The notes under the pieces are model-generated. The model did not search any database, was not told the DNA's origin, and saw only the letters and a program-made list of their open reading frames with translations. A DNA stretch of 64,000 nucleotides from Acanthosoma haemorrhoidale. Lineage: Eukaryota > Arthropoda > Insecta > Hemiptera > Acanthosomatidae. Location of the stretch: assembly GCA_930367205.1 (NCBI GenBank), contig OV884014.1, forward strand, positions 77,169,104-77,233,103, read 5' to 3'. Of this stretch, positions 13,986 through 25,636 are shown one piece after another; positions within the stretch are counted from its first letter, which is position 1, and every line of letters begins with the position of its first letter. A program made the position numbers and the translations under genes.

Positions 13986-14094
13986 AATATAAACTGGATG
14001 TGGGTGGCTCCTTTTACTATATAACATATGCATTATAAGGAATGTATAACTTAAAAAACTAACATACTTTTTATGGTTAAAATTACATAAACGA

Positions 14095-14510
14095 AAAAAC
14101 GGGACTTGGTGACGGGGCTCACCTTCGGGTTACAAAGAGGGACTAAAAATAAACTTACATACTAACTTAAAACTATAGCGTTCATGTCTCGACTCCCTTC
14201 TGTCATCGACAGGGCAACGGAGCGGGGGTTTGCCATGTATTGCAACACGTCGAAGAATTTGAAATGTCTACGATGAATGAATTCGTCCACCGTAGGCAGC
14301 TCAAAAACCTCGTGAAGCTCTCTGTTTCCCCTCTGCTGGAATGTAGTATGTCTGACCATTTTCATAAGTATTCCGTTTTGAAATTATTGGAGTCGCCACG
14401 CTGTCGCTTCGGTCAAATGACGAAAAAGCGGTGCACCGTGCAGCAGAGTAGGCCTGCGTACACTCCTATAGATCATGAGCTTGAGACGCAGTGATAGATT
14501 GGGGTTACTC
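14095..14510 (-). mobile_element. Jockey-like LINE, 3' end fragment (copy 1)
   Basis: Minus-strand translation at 14162-14365 contains FELPTVDEFIHRRHFKFF. Further upstream lies a MIYRSVRRPTLLHGAPL segment in broken frame, as in the C-terminal part of Jockey-clade reverse transcriptase proteins. The fragment ends at the same GGGGCTCACC-type 3' tail as copies at 14668-14999 and 35795-37070. It is the most divergent of the three and so is older or from another subfamily. Confidence 0.7.
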
Positions 14511-14667
14511 TAACTCCCCCCCCTTCATAGCCCCTTTAAATTTAGAGATAGTTATGTATAATTATATATCCTCAGGCGAATCTATTTACATATTATTTTT
14601 GTATTTCCTCTAGAATCGCTACATTATATACAGGTTTTGTTATTTTATAATAATTATATAATGAATA

Positions 14668-14999
14668 AACAAGTATAATGATATACATTATACGTGATTG
14701 GACTAAACTGACTAATAAAGGTGATGGGGCTCACCTTTTTGAACAAACGTAAAACTAACTTACATACTAATTCTTAACCTAATTTTTTCCCGACAGTCGT
14801 TTGTCATCGATGTGGGAGGGGTGGTGGGGTCATAGTGTTAAACACTGGGTTTGTCAGGTGCTGCAACGAGTCAAAAAACTTGATGTGTCTCCGGTGGTTT
14901 AACTCACCCACCGACGGCACACCAAGCAACGGGTGCAGGTCGGCGTTCTTTAACCTCTCAAGAGAGGTATGTCGGACCACTTTTCGCATGATCCAATTC
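14668..14999 (-). mobile_element. Jockey-like LINE, 3' end fragment (copy 2)
   Basis: Closely similar to 35795-36125. The minus strand at 14804-14989 encodes VPSVGELNHRRHIKFFDSLQ, and the 3' UTR tail (GGTGATGGGGCTCACC) is shared. The copy is 5'-truncated at about 14999, where its similarity to the longer copy stops, four bases before a perfect hairpin. Confidence 0.8.
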
Positions 15000-15002
15000 T
15001 TA

Positions 15003-15066
15003 TTATTTATAGGATTAGTTAGACTATATGCAAAGATTATTATAGTCTAACTAATCCTATAAATAA
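15003..15066. repeat. Perfect 26-bp inverted repeat with 12-nt spacer
   Basis: Arms at 15003-15028 and 15041-15066 are exact reverse complements, separated by the 12 bases at 15029-15040. The hairpin lies just outside the truncated 5' end of a LINE copy. Perfect pairing over 26 bp in otherwise drifting DNA suggests a recent origin, for example by snap-back synthesis or as part of a short inverted-repeat element. Confidence 0.95.
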
Positions 15067-15229
15067 AATAAAACATGGGTTAGGCTTCAAAACGATGCGG
15101 GAGTGTATTTAAGGTGAAAAAATAAAAAAGCCTTACTCCAATGCCACCACTACCTTACAGCCCAAGCTAAGCTAAATATATACACAGCTGTAATTCCCCT
15201 TAATATATTTCAATTATTATTTTTGGCAC

Positions 15230-15660
15230 TGTACCTGCCCTTAGATCTCCGGTCGATTTGCACCATCAAAAATGAGCTTCATGCATCACTGAACGGTCGA
15301 CGCCGGATCTGCGCATGTCCTCAATTCCTTAGTCTTTTAGGCTACGACAGTTGGTACCCAATCCAGTCAGTCTGGTCCTGTTCTTGGTCCAGCTTGCTAT
15401 CGTGCGCATAGCCTTCACATATGCATACATACATTCGTACATACATGTACATCGTTGCCGCTAACTAGCTCTCGTTCTTCGGCTAATCGGTCACGTTCCA
15501 GTTGCTTATATAAAATCGCGTTACTTACGCGACCGAGACGGTACGAGCGTATGCGCAGATCGTCCCAGTTTATAAGTGCTTCTGAGCAGTTGGCTCTAAT
15601 TGTCGAGCCCGAAGGAAAGGGGGGCTTTTCTTCTGCACAGGTACAGGAGAAATTGTAATC
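15230..15660. other. Moderately GC-rich block with CATA/CATAC repeats, unidentified
   Basis: The block is GC-richer than its flanks, with CpG-rich words and a tetranucleotide-like CATACATACATT tract near 15421-15450. A TATA-like TTTATATAAG reads on the minus strand near 15505-15515. No protein similarity was seen. It could be an LTR or promoter remnant. Confidence 0.25.
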
Positions 15661-16843
15661 TCTCTGTTTGCCATAGATGTGATAGTAATCGACAAAAACT
15701 GTTCTAGTCTATCTGATATGTTGTATACTCATCGAAATCCCCCCAAAAACATGTCTCATATCAATTAATTTTAAAAGTTCCCATACAAACAGCTCAGAAG
15801 TTATTCAACGTTTAATGCCAGACCCCCTCCCACACACACACAGTTAAAGAGCATGTTAAAGTCGGCAAAGCAAAGATATTCCAAAAATGGCGTTTTTAAT
15901 ATCATCCCAGCAGATTGTAATAGTTAATTTATTTTTGTCAATGATTTAGCCGTTAAATTTTTCTGTAGGATGATTTCGAAGAGGTTTTAACAAATAAACT
16001 GAATTATTTTTGATCCAAAATAGTAAATAATATTTGAAATAAATATTTAAGGAACTGACGCACCGGTACGTTCCATCTATGGATATTGACGCTCATTCAT
16101 GCCCTAGTCCTTCATTAACAACACCAATTGTAATTGTACGTGTTAGTGCTGTTTGAGGAGTTGTAAATTTAAGAAACGTGTTGTCTATCCACAAAATAAA
16201 TACATTCAATCTACTGTTTTCGAATGTTAATGTCATCCTCAATGACTCCATAGTCAATTTAAATAAGATATAACAATTAATCATAAATATAAATGTAATA
16301 ATTAGAAAAGGGATGATGATTTCCCCAGACTTTTCAGCTCATATACATATGCAATTATAATTGGTGTAGAAAAATTGTAGTCACTAAAAAATCATATTTT
16401 CTTTTAATATAAAAAAAACAAAACAAGCATACATGAATATGTAAACGGTATTAAAAGAAGTACATTGTGAAGAACTTGGGATAGGTAAGGTCCAATATTG
16501 TGTTGGGTCTACCGTGGATAAACTACTGGGTGTTTTCGAACAGAAATGTTTTATAAATATTTCAATCAGATAAGGCTACTTAAAAAATTGGTCACAAAAA
16601 CCTTTGAAATTGTCTTGGGTGAGAGCTGACCAATATTTTTCTAATTTTGGCTCTGAATTTTTTAACTTTACAAATTTTATTAAAAGTTGGCATTCCTAAT
16701 GTTTTATCCTGATGGTAATACAATTTTATGCTGGAAAAAACAATTTAATATCAACAATCTAAGGCTGAATTCATTTTTAATCAATTGCATATTCAACCAC
16801 AGTTATTTTATTTCTAAAACCTGCAATGTTTTGTGATCCTTAG
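15661..16843. other. Non-coding, probably upstream intron of the forked/espin-like gene
   Basis: There is no recognisable exon. The next coding exon begins at 16844 behind a normal acceptor and in the middle of a codon, so this AT-rich stretch is presumably intron. Confidence 0.5.
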
Positions 16844-19800
16844 GAACCGAATCACCCTTCCAGGCCCAGAAGGAAGACCTCATCGCAGAACTGAAGATGT
16901 CCAAAGACATATCTGGAATTAAAAAACTTAAAGTGGAGAGGAGCAAGATGGAAGATAAGGTCGGTAAGGAGATAGCCACAGAAATATCAAAGCAGTTCAG
17001 TGCAGACCATTATGTCGAAAAGGTAAGCTATGTACGTATGCGAGGAATCCAATCTCCTTATTTTTAACACAAATTTAACATACAAAAATTTTATGATGAA
17101 CCAATTCATTATTAACTCAATGCTGATGCTTTTTTTGTTCAGTCTATCCTATCTTTGATTATTTTTCTCTATATGCTTCTTTCTTTCTTTTTTTACCACG
17201 GAAGGTCCTTTTTATAAATTTGTTTAAAAAAGTATGAACCTGTAATAAAGTTTATGACCAGGACTGATAATGTCACGTCCATGAAAAGCATTAATCAGCC
17301 ACTTTAGCCCAATATTTGTTTTTAAATATGTAAACATTGTTTCATATACTTCAATAACATACACACATTATCAGACAGAGGCAAAATATTATATTAAGTA
17401 TAAGGACAAATGCCAGTTAATGGCTGGAGGGGTGTATCTAGCACTGTACTACCATATTTATTTAGAATTGATATTAAACTTTTACAGGTTGAGATTTTCA
17501 TTTACTTTTTTCTTTTTTGCAATTTTTATTTGCTCTTTACTTTGCACCTGCAAACCTCTCCCCCCCCCCCTCCATCCAATTGCTATCTAGGGCCCTGTGG
17601 GCCTGTTTGTAAAAACGAGCATAAAAGGCTGTTGTTGGATTATCTAAATTAAAAAATAAATTGCGGATAATCTAATTCTGGGAGTTTCATTTATTCTCAA
17701 TTGGTTTCAATATAGTTTTATTCTTGCCCTCATCTAACATGAATATTTTGACCAATTGATAGCGAAATCTGAAGGTGGCAATTGAACCTAAAATAAGGAG
17801 TTGTAGAGAAATGGTCGAGGAAGGGAGGGCCACTTAAATATTATGCATTAGATACTGCACTATCAACTGGTCGAACTTATAAATAACAGTAAATAAACAA
17901 AATGGTAGTTGTTACTCAAATGAAAAAAAATACAAAGATAAATGTAAATACTAACTATATAAATTGGATACATCTATTTTAACAGACATGTCACATATTT
18001 CTATATGTGAAACCTTGGACATATTTGCTAGGTTTCAGAGCAAATTGAGGGGAGTTCAACTAAATTAAACTTGTTTGTCTTCTCATATCCTACTGAGGCC
18101 TGGCATTAATCCAATAAACTTTAGGCTACATTATTTTATTTTATTATAAAAATAACTTTTTATTTTATTTGGCTACATTTTGAATTACAGACCTTCATAA
18201 ATAGCAATTCTTTAAAAAAATATATTAAAAACCAAAAAGAGTATAACAGCACACCTCTGAAAGATATTATCTTTTCAATTTTTGTTAATCCATTGTTGGA
18301 TATACTGAATTGGTAACCTTAATGTAAATAAATTAAATTTTGAAGATAGTAAATCAATAGTGCATGAAAAAATAATTTTGTTAAAACAAAAACCATTTTA
18401 TAAATCTGAGGTATATAAAAACTTACTCGAAAAATTCAAAATAAAATGTGCATATTTTATAAGCAAACGAACCATCACTTTTATATCAATAAAAAGATTT
18501 ATTTTTGGGAAACTCTAAGCTTTTTTTCTAACCTATAAAAATTTACTGTTACTGTGGAATTGAGGTGAAAATTTTCTATAAAAACTAAATATATTTTTTC
18601 ATGTTGGAAGGTGCCAGATAAAGATGCAGCTGGGAACCCAATCCCTCCATGGAAGCGACAGATGCTAGCCAAGAAGGCTGCGGAGAAGGCGAAGAAGGAG
18701 ATGGAGGAGCAGCTAGCCAAGGAGGCGGAGGCTCGCAGGCTTCAAGCAATCCCCGCCTGGAAGAGGCACCTGCTTCAGAAGAAGTCAGTAGCAAAGCACA
18801 TGAGCCTATTTTTTAATTGCTAAGAAACTTTAAAATCATGTTTCTGAACATTATCATATAGTTCACATTGAAGTCTTAATAAATTGAGCCATAATTACTT
18901 ATTTATGGACCAATTATATCCCAACAATAGCTGTATCAATATTTGTTGCATGATAAATCCACCAATTTTTTTTTTTCGTTCTTTATAATATAATTATTAA
19001 TTTTAATATCTATAGTTCTATAATCTAATAATTATTATTAGATTGTAAGGATTGCACCGATTAGTGAGTGTGAACTGTTCATATTAAATAATGATGTAGG
19101 GTGGTAACATCCAAATGGCCAATTACCCATTTCTTTTGTATTTATATAAAGTTTGATTTTTGTTTTTGGTCTGATTCAAAAATTATTATTGATAAATCCA
19201 TCTTTTTAACTAGGTCCGAATAGACTTGTTCAGCTGACAGATGGCTGGTTGGGCAAAAACGACTTCCGTATCTTCATTATTCTCATTTTTAAGTTTTTAA
19301 TTTAGATGTACCATGTTGGAATAAATATATGTAATTTTTGAAATAAAGAATATTTATATATAATTAACTATTGCACAAAATGACTAAAAATCCAATAAAT
19401 TTGGTTCAAATTCCTCTGAGACGGAAGAAGGATTGGTGGAACCAATGTGAAGATGAATTTCAGTTTGAAAACCAAACAAGCCTGTATGTTCTTTGTTTTC
19501 AACAGCTCAAATACCTTATGAATACAAACAGTTATATGGGAAGATATTATAACAACATATACATGGAAGGTGGTGGCTTCTTTAAACCATATCTCCAACA
19601 AATTTAATAATAATGTCCAAGTACTTTATACTGTGCAGATATTGAGATTTGCTATGTGATATTGAGCAGATGCCCCTTCAAGATTATTTAAAAGGATCAG
19701 AAGTATACTACAAAATGGTTCAAGACTCAACTTGGACTCCATTTCTGTAAAAGCCTGTTGTCACCCAATAATTCAACTGCATGATCAAAAGCAAAATGTA

Positions 19801-21337
19801 ATTCAAAACTAAAATTAAATTTATGGCACATCTTCTGGTGATGTGAGGCCTACTTTAGATAGTAGCTGGGTATAATCCTCAGATCTACTTCTTTATTCAA
19901 GCAGGTACTTAATTTTCTTGCATGAGGCTGAGTTAATCCTAACCAGAAAAAAAAGCTTCGTAAGAAAGCCAGAAAGCTACTTCTCCTTAGTTAGCTGTAT
20001 TCGGATAATCTAACCAAATCATAGAGATGGTAAACCAAAAGATGGAGCAAACTATAAACTATATTACAATAAAATTTTAATCAAGTTGGATTTTAATGTT
20101 TTTACTTATAAGCCTTTCAGCTGACCTAGTGACTAATATCAAATCTGGAAAAATGATTAATTTTATAATCTTCAAAAATGTTATAAACAAGGTGAATTTA
20201 ATATCTAGTATTTAACATTTTATTGAAAGTAGAGAAATAAAATCTAATGAAAACTTTAAAAAATACATCTACATCTTTGATGAGGTAAGTTTGTACGAGG
20301 TTGTCACCATAGTTGACAACTGGACTGAGGTGCTAGAGGGATGGTTGGAGAAGTAACCTTACAGTCCTTTATTTAAGTATCGACTCATTTTCCCTCATGA
20401 CAAGAGAAAACCTAGACTAGATCCATCCATCCCCCAAACAAAAAATTCTATTAGAAGAAACCGGAAACTGAACCTGGGTCTCTCCAGCTAGTAGTAATTA
20501 GGCCGTAAATGATTATTTATTACATTGTTCAAAAATGGCATTCTGGACTTTCAGCAAAACTAACCACATTATAACATTAACTGTGGATAAGTATCTTATT
20601 TATATTAAAAAGTATACAAATTAATGAAAATAATAGTCCCAGTTAGGCTGCACACTGAAGAAACCGTATGTGATATTATTGCTCACTTCTACTATTTATA
20701 ACCCATTCAAGTCTTAGCAAATATTACATTTATGATAGAGATGCGACTTATATGCAAAATTTGAAATCATAGGACATACAATCACAGTTTTAACACGAAA
20801 CTTGGTAATCAGCGTTTCATGGAACCATTTAGACTAGGAGTGCATAGTTCACTCAGTTCATAGGAAAATGGATAATGAGCATATATCAATTTTAATTCAA
20901 TGGATACATAGCCATTGTGGAATACATATAAATCACTGTGCAAACACTCATGCTAAACAGAGGGCTGACATGGGGCAACTAAACCACCATAACTAGGGAT
21001 ACCACATTGAAAATATTTATCAATTGTTTGATTGTCTTGTTTAAGTCATGATATATAGGTAATATTTTATTTCTGCAATTCGATTTTTTCTTTTTCCAGA
21101 GGTCCAGTCACTAATGGCACGGAAGAAAGCCGGCCAGCGCCCGCCAAAGAGGTGGAAAGAGAGAGCAGCAACAACAAAGAGAACAGTGTCCCCCCAGAGA
21201 AGGTAGTGACAGTGCAGAAGGTGCCGGAGAAGGTTGTCGTCAAGCCGTCGGAAAAGAAAGAGGAAGAGAGAGAGGTGATCATCCCGTGGAGAGCACAGCT
21301 AAGGAAGACCAACAGCACACTGAACCTATTAGAATAA
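16844..21337 (+). CDS. f: Forked/espin-family actin-bundling protein, C-terminal exons (5' end outside or unseen)
   Basis: Three exons join in frame: 16844-17022, 18611-18783 and 21100-21337 (TAA at 21335-21337). Together they encode about 195 residues. The first holds a charged helix ([20 protein letters not shown]). The second holds [15 protein letters not shown], a K/E-rich coiled-coil stretch and a second motif, [12 protein letters not shown]. The last is a low-complexity K/E/V tail ending in [17 protein letters not shown]. The PxWKRQ motif is, from memory, characteristic of espins and Drosophila Forked, which bundle parallel actin filaments in bristles and sensory protrusions. All boundaries are AG/GT and phases fit (0, then 2). 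The first exon starts mid-codon, so ankyrin-type 5' exons must exist upstream; I did not find them. The gene converges with chimaerin. Confidence 0.75.
17023..18610 (+). other. Intron of the forked/espin-like gene
   Basis: It has a GTAAGC donor at 17023 and an AAG acceptor at 18610. The interior is AT-rich with a C-run near 17560 and shows no recognisable element. Confidence 0.6.
18784..21099 (+). other. Intron of the forked/espin-like gene
   Basis: Donor GTCAGT at 18784, acceptor TTTTTCCAG ending at 21099. The open frame at 19371-19607 shows no family resemblance and no splice context, so I treat it as chance. A segment near 20470-20510 resembles an antisense pol III B-box and may be an old SINE. 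Confidence 0.55.
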
Positions 21338-22720
21338 TCTATCCGTTTTATTTACAAACTAAAAAAAAAGATAATAATCCCTTCTTTCCTATATATACAT
21401 AGTTAGGTTTTGTTTTTTAAATATAAAACCAACTGTGTTTTACCCACAAGATTTTTATATTTACAAGGACTGAATTTGCTAAGCATGAATATAAATTTAA
21501 TTACTAGCTCTGATAATTTTCCTGCTCCCTAAAAACAGTTCATTTAACTCCTTTAACTAACTATTGATCATTGTTCAATAAGTCAGTCCGTGAATCGAAA
21601 TGATGATTATTTTAATTTTTTTTTTTACATTCACACTTGTAAATATCTCAAATTATTTAAGACTGACTGTTTAACTTTTAAAATAATGACAAGAAATTAT
21701 TAATTCACATAAAAAAGCGAAAATATTTCAAAACATTCAGTTTATACCAATTTATTATCCTATATACTCTATTCTTCACCTTGTTTTCTCTCTCTCTTGC
21801 AGTCAGAATACTTTAAGTACAATAAAGTACTAAAACTCGACTGTCCCGGAACGATTTCAAACAAATGGACAAAATAAAAATCACAGAGATTTGTATCGAA
21901 CAAAATGCATATAAATTTGTCTTGCATCTCTCAGAACATGATTGTAACAGAAAACCGAGGGATTTCTGAAAAATGGAAATCTCTTGTGTTTTTATTATAT
22001 AATAACTATATATATTTTATATGTATATGTTTCCCAACTATAATCAAATATTTTCTCAATGTATATAAAGATGATTAGAAATCTGTATATAAAACACACA
22101 TATACATTGTTTAATGCTCATATTAAAGAGCTGTGATTAAGTGTAATAATGCTTACAACCCAGTCTGAAGCTCTTTGTAAATTTACAATGACAATTTGAA
22201 CATGCCAACATTTTGATTGTAAATAAAGTTATTGTTTTTAAGTTTATAAATATATTACACATGGACTGCCACATCAGATATGTAATTGATTGCAAATAAA
22301 TAATATTTATATGATCATCGTTAATAACTAATTTATATCAATGCTAATTGTAATTGTTAAAATTATTCGTTTGTTTCAATATGTAGACCTACAATAAGTT
22401 TAAAGACAGTAGTATTTAATGGTAACGGAATAAACAAACAAGTGTTTAAATGTTGCTATCGATATTAAATTGTTTATGCAGAAACCAGATGCACTAATTT
22501 ATTGAACGCACTTGGTATATCATGGTTTGTACATAAGATATATTTTATCCATTTGAATTAGTAAATGACAACAGTATATAATCCAGTGTCTAGTATTTAG
22601 ATAAAAGTTTTGTTAATATACCAATTATATACATATGGATATATACCTTTCTGTGAAATGTGTACTTTGGTGCAGAGTTTATTAATAAATTTGTTGTTTA
22701 GTTAAAAAGCCTCATTTCCT
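21338..22720 (+). other. Probable 3' UTR and poly(A) signals of the forked/espin-like gene
   Basis: AT-rich non-coding sequence follows the stop codon. Canonical AATAAA hexamers occur at 22222-22227, 22295-22300 and 22684-22689. Which is used cannot be told from the sequence. Confidence 0.45.
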
Positions 22721-23007
22721 TTTCAACTCGGCAATCCTTATCCTTCATTTCTTGTAGATTAACAACACTGTTCCCTCATAGAATGGTGGGGGGGGGGGGG
22801 AGTTGCATTCCTGAAAGGAGCCAAGAGAAAAATATCTCTAGCTTAGCCAAGGATCAGTTGAAATAAGTACACTACTACACAAAAAAAGCTTTTTAGGTTC
22901 TTCAAAAGCACTGAAAATTAAATTCTCATATAAAAAGTCCTATATAACCAATTTCTTGCTATCTATATTAGTTTGAATGAATTCGGTTGTATCAGTTTCC
23001 AATGTGA

Positions 23008-24650
23008 CTTTTTTTTTTTTATTATTTGTTCCGGCATTTGTGCACCGCGGCCTCACTGAGACCTATTGTGCGCCGCCCATGTCTCTGTCCTAAATATGTG
23101 ACAGGCCCACGGCCTTTGCAAATCTGAGGATACTGAATGGATTGATCAGTTCACATAGTTTGGGGTCTACAATGCGATCACTACCAAAGTGAAAGTATCG
23201 CCTTCTAGCTAAGTTATCACAGTCACATATTATATGACGTGCCGTTTCTCCCTCTTTCTTGCAGAATCTGCAGATTGGTGATCCCACTATCCCCAAATTA
23301 AAGAGGTGTTTATTTAACCGACAGTGACCTGTATAGAGTCCTGTCACACTTTTGAGTGTCCACCTGTCCATTGATAGAAGTGCTGAGCTTCTTCTCTTAC
23401 AGGGTCCATTAAGAAACAGTTTCGAGTGTTCCTGTTTCTTAGTTTCTCTCCAAGAGAGTCTTGCCTTGTCCTCTATAGCTAATTTTATACGCCTTTTAGC
23501 GTAGCTGAGGCTGATACCACATATGGGTTCAGGTGCAAGAGGTGTCTGTTCTGAGCCCACCCTAGCAAGGCCATCTGCCTTCTCATTGCCTGTGATGCCT
23601 GTATGTCCTGGCACCCAGTCGATTCTAACCTTATTGGCTAGCGAGAGTGTGTTTAGGTTGTTTTTACACTCCTCAACCAAATAAGATCTGGTCGTATAGC
23701 TTCTCAGGGTGCCAATGGCTGCCTGGCTATCCGTGAAAATTGTGATCAGTCTGTTTCTTACACCCTCCCCAATTAAGGTTTGGGTACAGACATTGATCGC
23801 CATCACTTCGGCCTGAAAGACCGAGGTGTGTCTACCTAAAGGAATAGAAATCCCAGATTCTGGTTTATCTTTCCTCCATATGCCGGCCCCTGATCCGTTT
23901 TCTGTTAGTGAGCCGTCTGTATAGCAATTAATCCCATTACACAGTTTATGTGGTTTGGTCTTTGTGTTTTCCGCACAGTATAAAACGTCTGTGTGTTTCT
24001 TAACTTGTAGGTCAGAGTGCATTGAAAGCACCTCGTCCTCATCAATTCTTCTGAACAAGTTCCCATGTCCCATGTGAGTCATGACTTTGGATCTTGTTCC
24101 TGATTTCGCAAGTCTGTAAGCCACGTTCAAGGCTTGTGCTTCTACTTCTATGTGCAGTGGATTCAAGTTCAATGAGACTTCCATTGCAGCAGTAGGAGTT
24201 GTACTCATGGCACCAGTAATCATGAGACATGAAAGCCTCTGTAATTTGCCAAGCGAAGTTCTATTTTTACTAATACTACCTCTGTGCCACCACACCATAG
24301 AGGCATAGAGCACCATTGGTCTCACTGCTGCGGTATATAGCCAGAATAACATTCTGGGTTGTAGTCCCCAGGTCCTACCCACAGCCCTTTTACATGCATA
24401 GAGGCATCGAAGTGCCTTCATAGTAGTATTCCTGATGTGTTTAGACCAGTCCAATTTACTATCCAGAGTAACCCCTAGATGCTTTACCTCACTACTGTAA
24501 TGTGACTTACTTAAAATACTCATTACATTTGTCTGTAAAATGATCGAGATATTTATCGACAGCACAGGATTGTTAAGATTCACTAAATCTGGTATAATGA
24601 AATATATCCGGTCGCAAAGTGTTTTAAAAGAATTTGTTTTATAAGCCATA
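23008..24650 (-). mobile_element. 5'-truncated non-LTR retrotransposon with RNase H domain
   Basis: A 519-codon open frame (23090-24649) on the minus strand starts in the reverse-transcriptase thumb (VKHLGVTLDSKLDWSKHI). It continues through a RPMVLYASMVWW block into a complete-looking ribonuclease H domain: NCYTDGSLTENGSGAGI with the first Asp, IFTDSQAAIGTL with another, and WVPGHTGITGNEKADGLA with the His and last Asp. It ends with a CRFCKKEGETARHIICDC zinc-knuckle-like motif. This order is typical of I/R1-type LINEs. A T-run at about 23009-23019 is the poly(A) tail on this strand. The catalytic FADD part is missing, so it cannot move alone, but the uninterrupted frame shows it is young. 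Confidence 0.9.
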
Positions 24651-24679
24651 AATGGTAAAATTCCTTCTCTATTTATTTG

Positions 24680-25410
24680 GTTTTCCTACTTCCTTCTTCA
24701 AAATCTCTAAAAATTATAAATGTGGTCCTAAATCTTCATATAGTTTTATAAAACCAGCTGTCAGCCGACCTCTCCATGCACTGAAAATAACATTTCTGAA
24801 CCTAAAAAGAGCAACAGGAGCGACGCTCGACCATCAACCAGGCAAAAACGAAATATATGTACACAGGTTGCATTGATAGACCATATAAATTTTAGGATCT
24901 TGCACCTTTCAGAAGATATCCGAGTTTATTTATCTTGGAGCTCAGGTTAACCCAACCTCTGCAGAAATAAGGCGAAGGATTGATACTTTCAGTCGGTGCT
25001 ACCTTGGCTTATTGAGGCAAATGAGAAGCAGACTCCTCACAATGCAAATTTCAGGTTGTACACCATATGACTCTGAGACCATCTTTGTCTAACACAGATG
25101 AGGAGGTCTAGCTTTTTTTCGAAAAGAGGATTCCTTTGCAGAAGAATGAAAAATAGGGAGCTTTATGTCATTTTTGTTGAAGCAGATGTCTACTACGATA
25201 CCAGAATCTAAGATGTCAAGAAAATATTGTGTGAAGAGCTCCCAGGCCTGTACAGGCTGGAAGGCTGAGACTGTGGTGGAAGGGCAGAGTGGCAGGTGAC
25301 GACCCATGATGGCTTTTAGGAATCAATAATTCGATGGAGAATAACTGCACAAGACAGAGCTTGATGGCGGAAACTCATTGAGGAGGCCAGAACCCGCGAT
25401 GGGTTGTAGC
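24680..25410 (+). mobile_element. RTE-like LINE remnant
   Basis: On the + strand broken frames give FLNLKRATGATLDH, then FIYLGAQVNPTSAEIRRRI with RCYLGLLRQMRSRLL. Further on come a DEEV..FFEKRI segment, an ELYVIFVEADV segment and finally RWRITAQDRA and WRKLIEEARTRDGL. This is the collinear C-terminal half of an RTE-type reverse transcriptase, with stops and deletions. It directly abuts the opposite-strand LINE on its left. Confidence 0.7.
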
Positions 25411-25636
25411 CCCATACAAATAAGTAAGTCATTTTTTTATTAATTGTAATAATAGTAAATAGAAAGGAGAGATGTTCTTAAACACAAACGAAGTACTAAC
25501 AAGTTCTTATATTTATATTAAAACATATCTTTGCTCTATAGGTTACAAATATATAATTCTATCTAAATTAATAACCTTTAAATAAAAAAGGAATGTACAA
25601 TTGGCAAGGAATATGTGGATCATGGTGTGCATAAAG
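25411..25636 (-). other. Probable chimaerin 3' UTR
   Basis: Short AT-rich sequence between the chimaerin stop codon and the RTE-like remnant. It contains TTTATT words that are AATAAA on the gene's strand. Confidence 0.35.

Noticed and set aside
18585..18794. Minus-strand Pro/Ser-rich frame opposite the forked/espin exon
   Set aside because: Shadow of the K/E-rich exon on the + strand, which has correct splice sites and family motifs.
18999..19045. AT-only hairpin near 19022-19046
   Set aside because: A 9-bp A/T stem is expected by chance in DNA this AT-rich.
19371..19607. 78-codon + frame in the forked/espin intron as an extra exon
   Set aside because: No flanking splice sites fit and no similarity; an overlapping minus frame of equal length shows it is chance.
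23090..24649. 519-codon frame as a host gene
   Set aside because: Thumb, RNase H and zinc-knuckle order plus the terminal poly(A) identify a LINE fragment.
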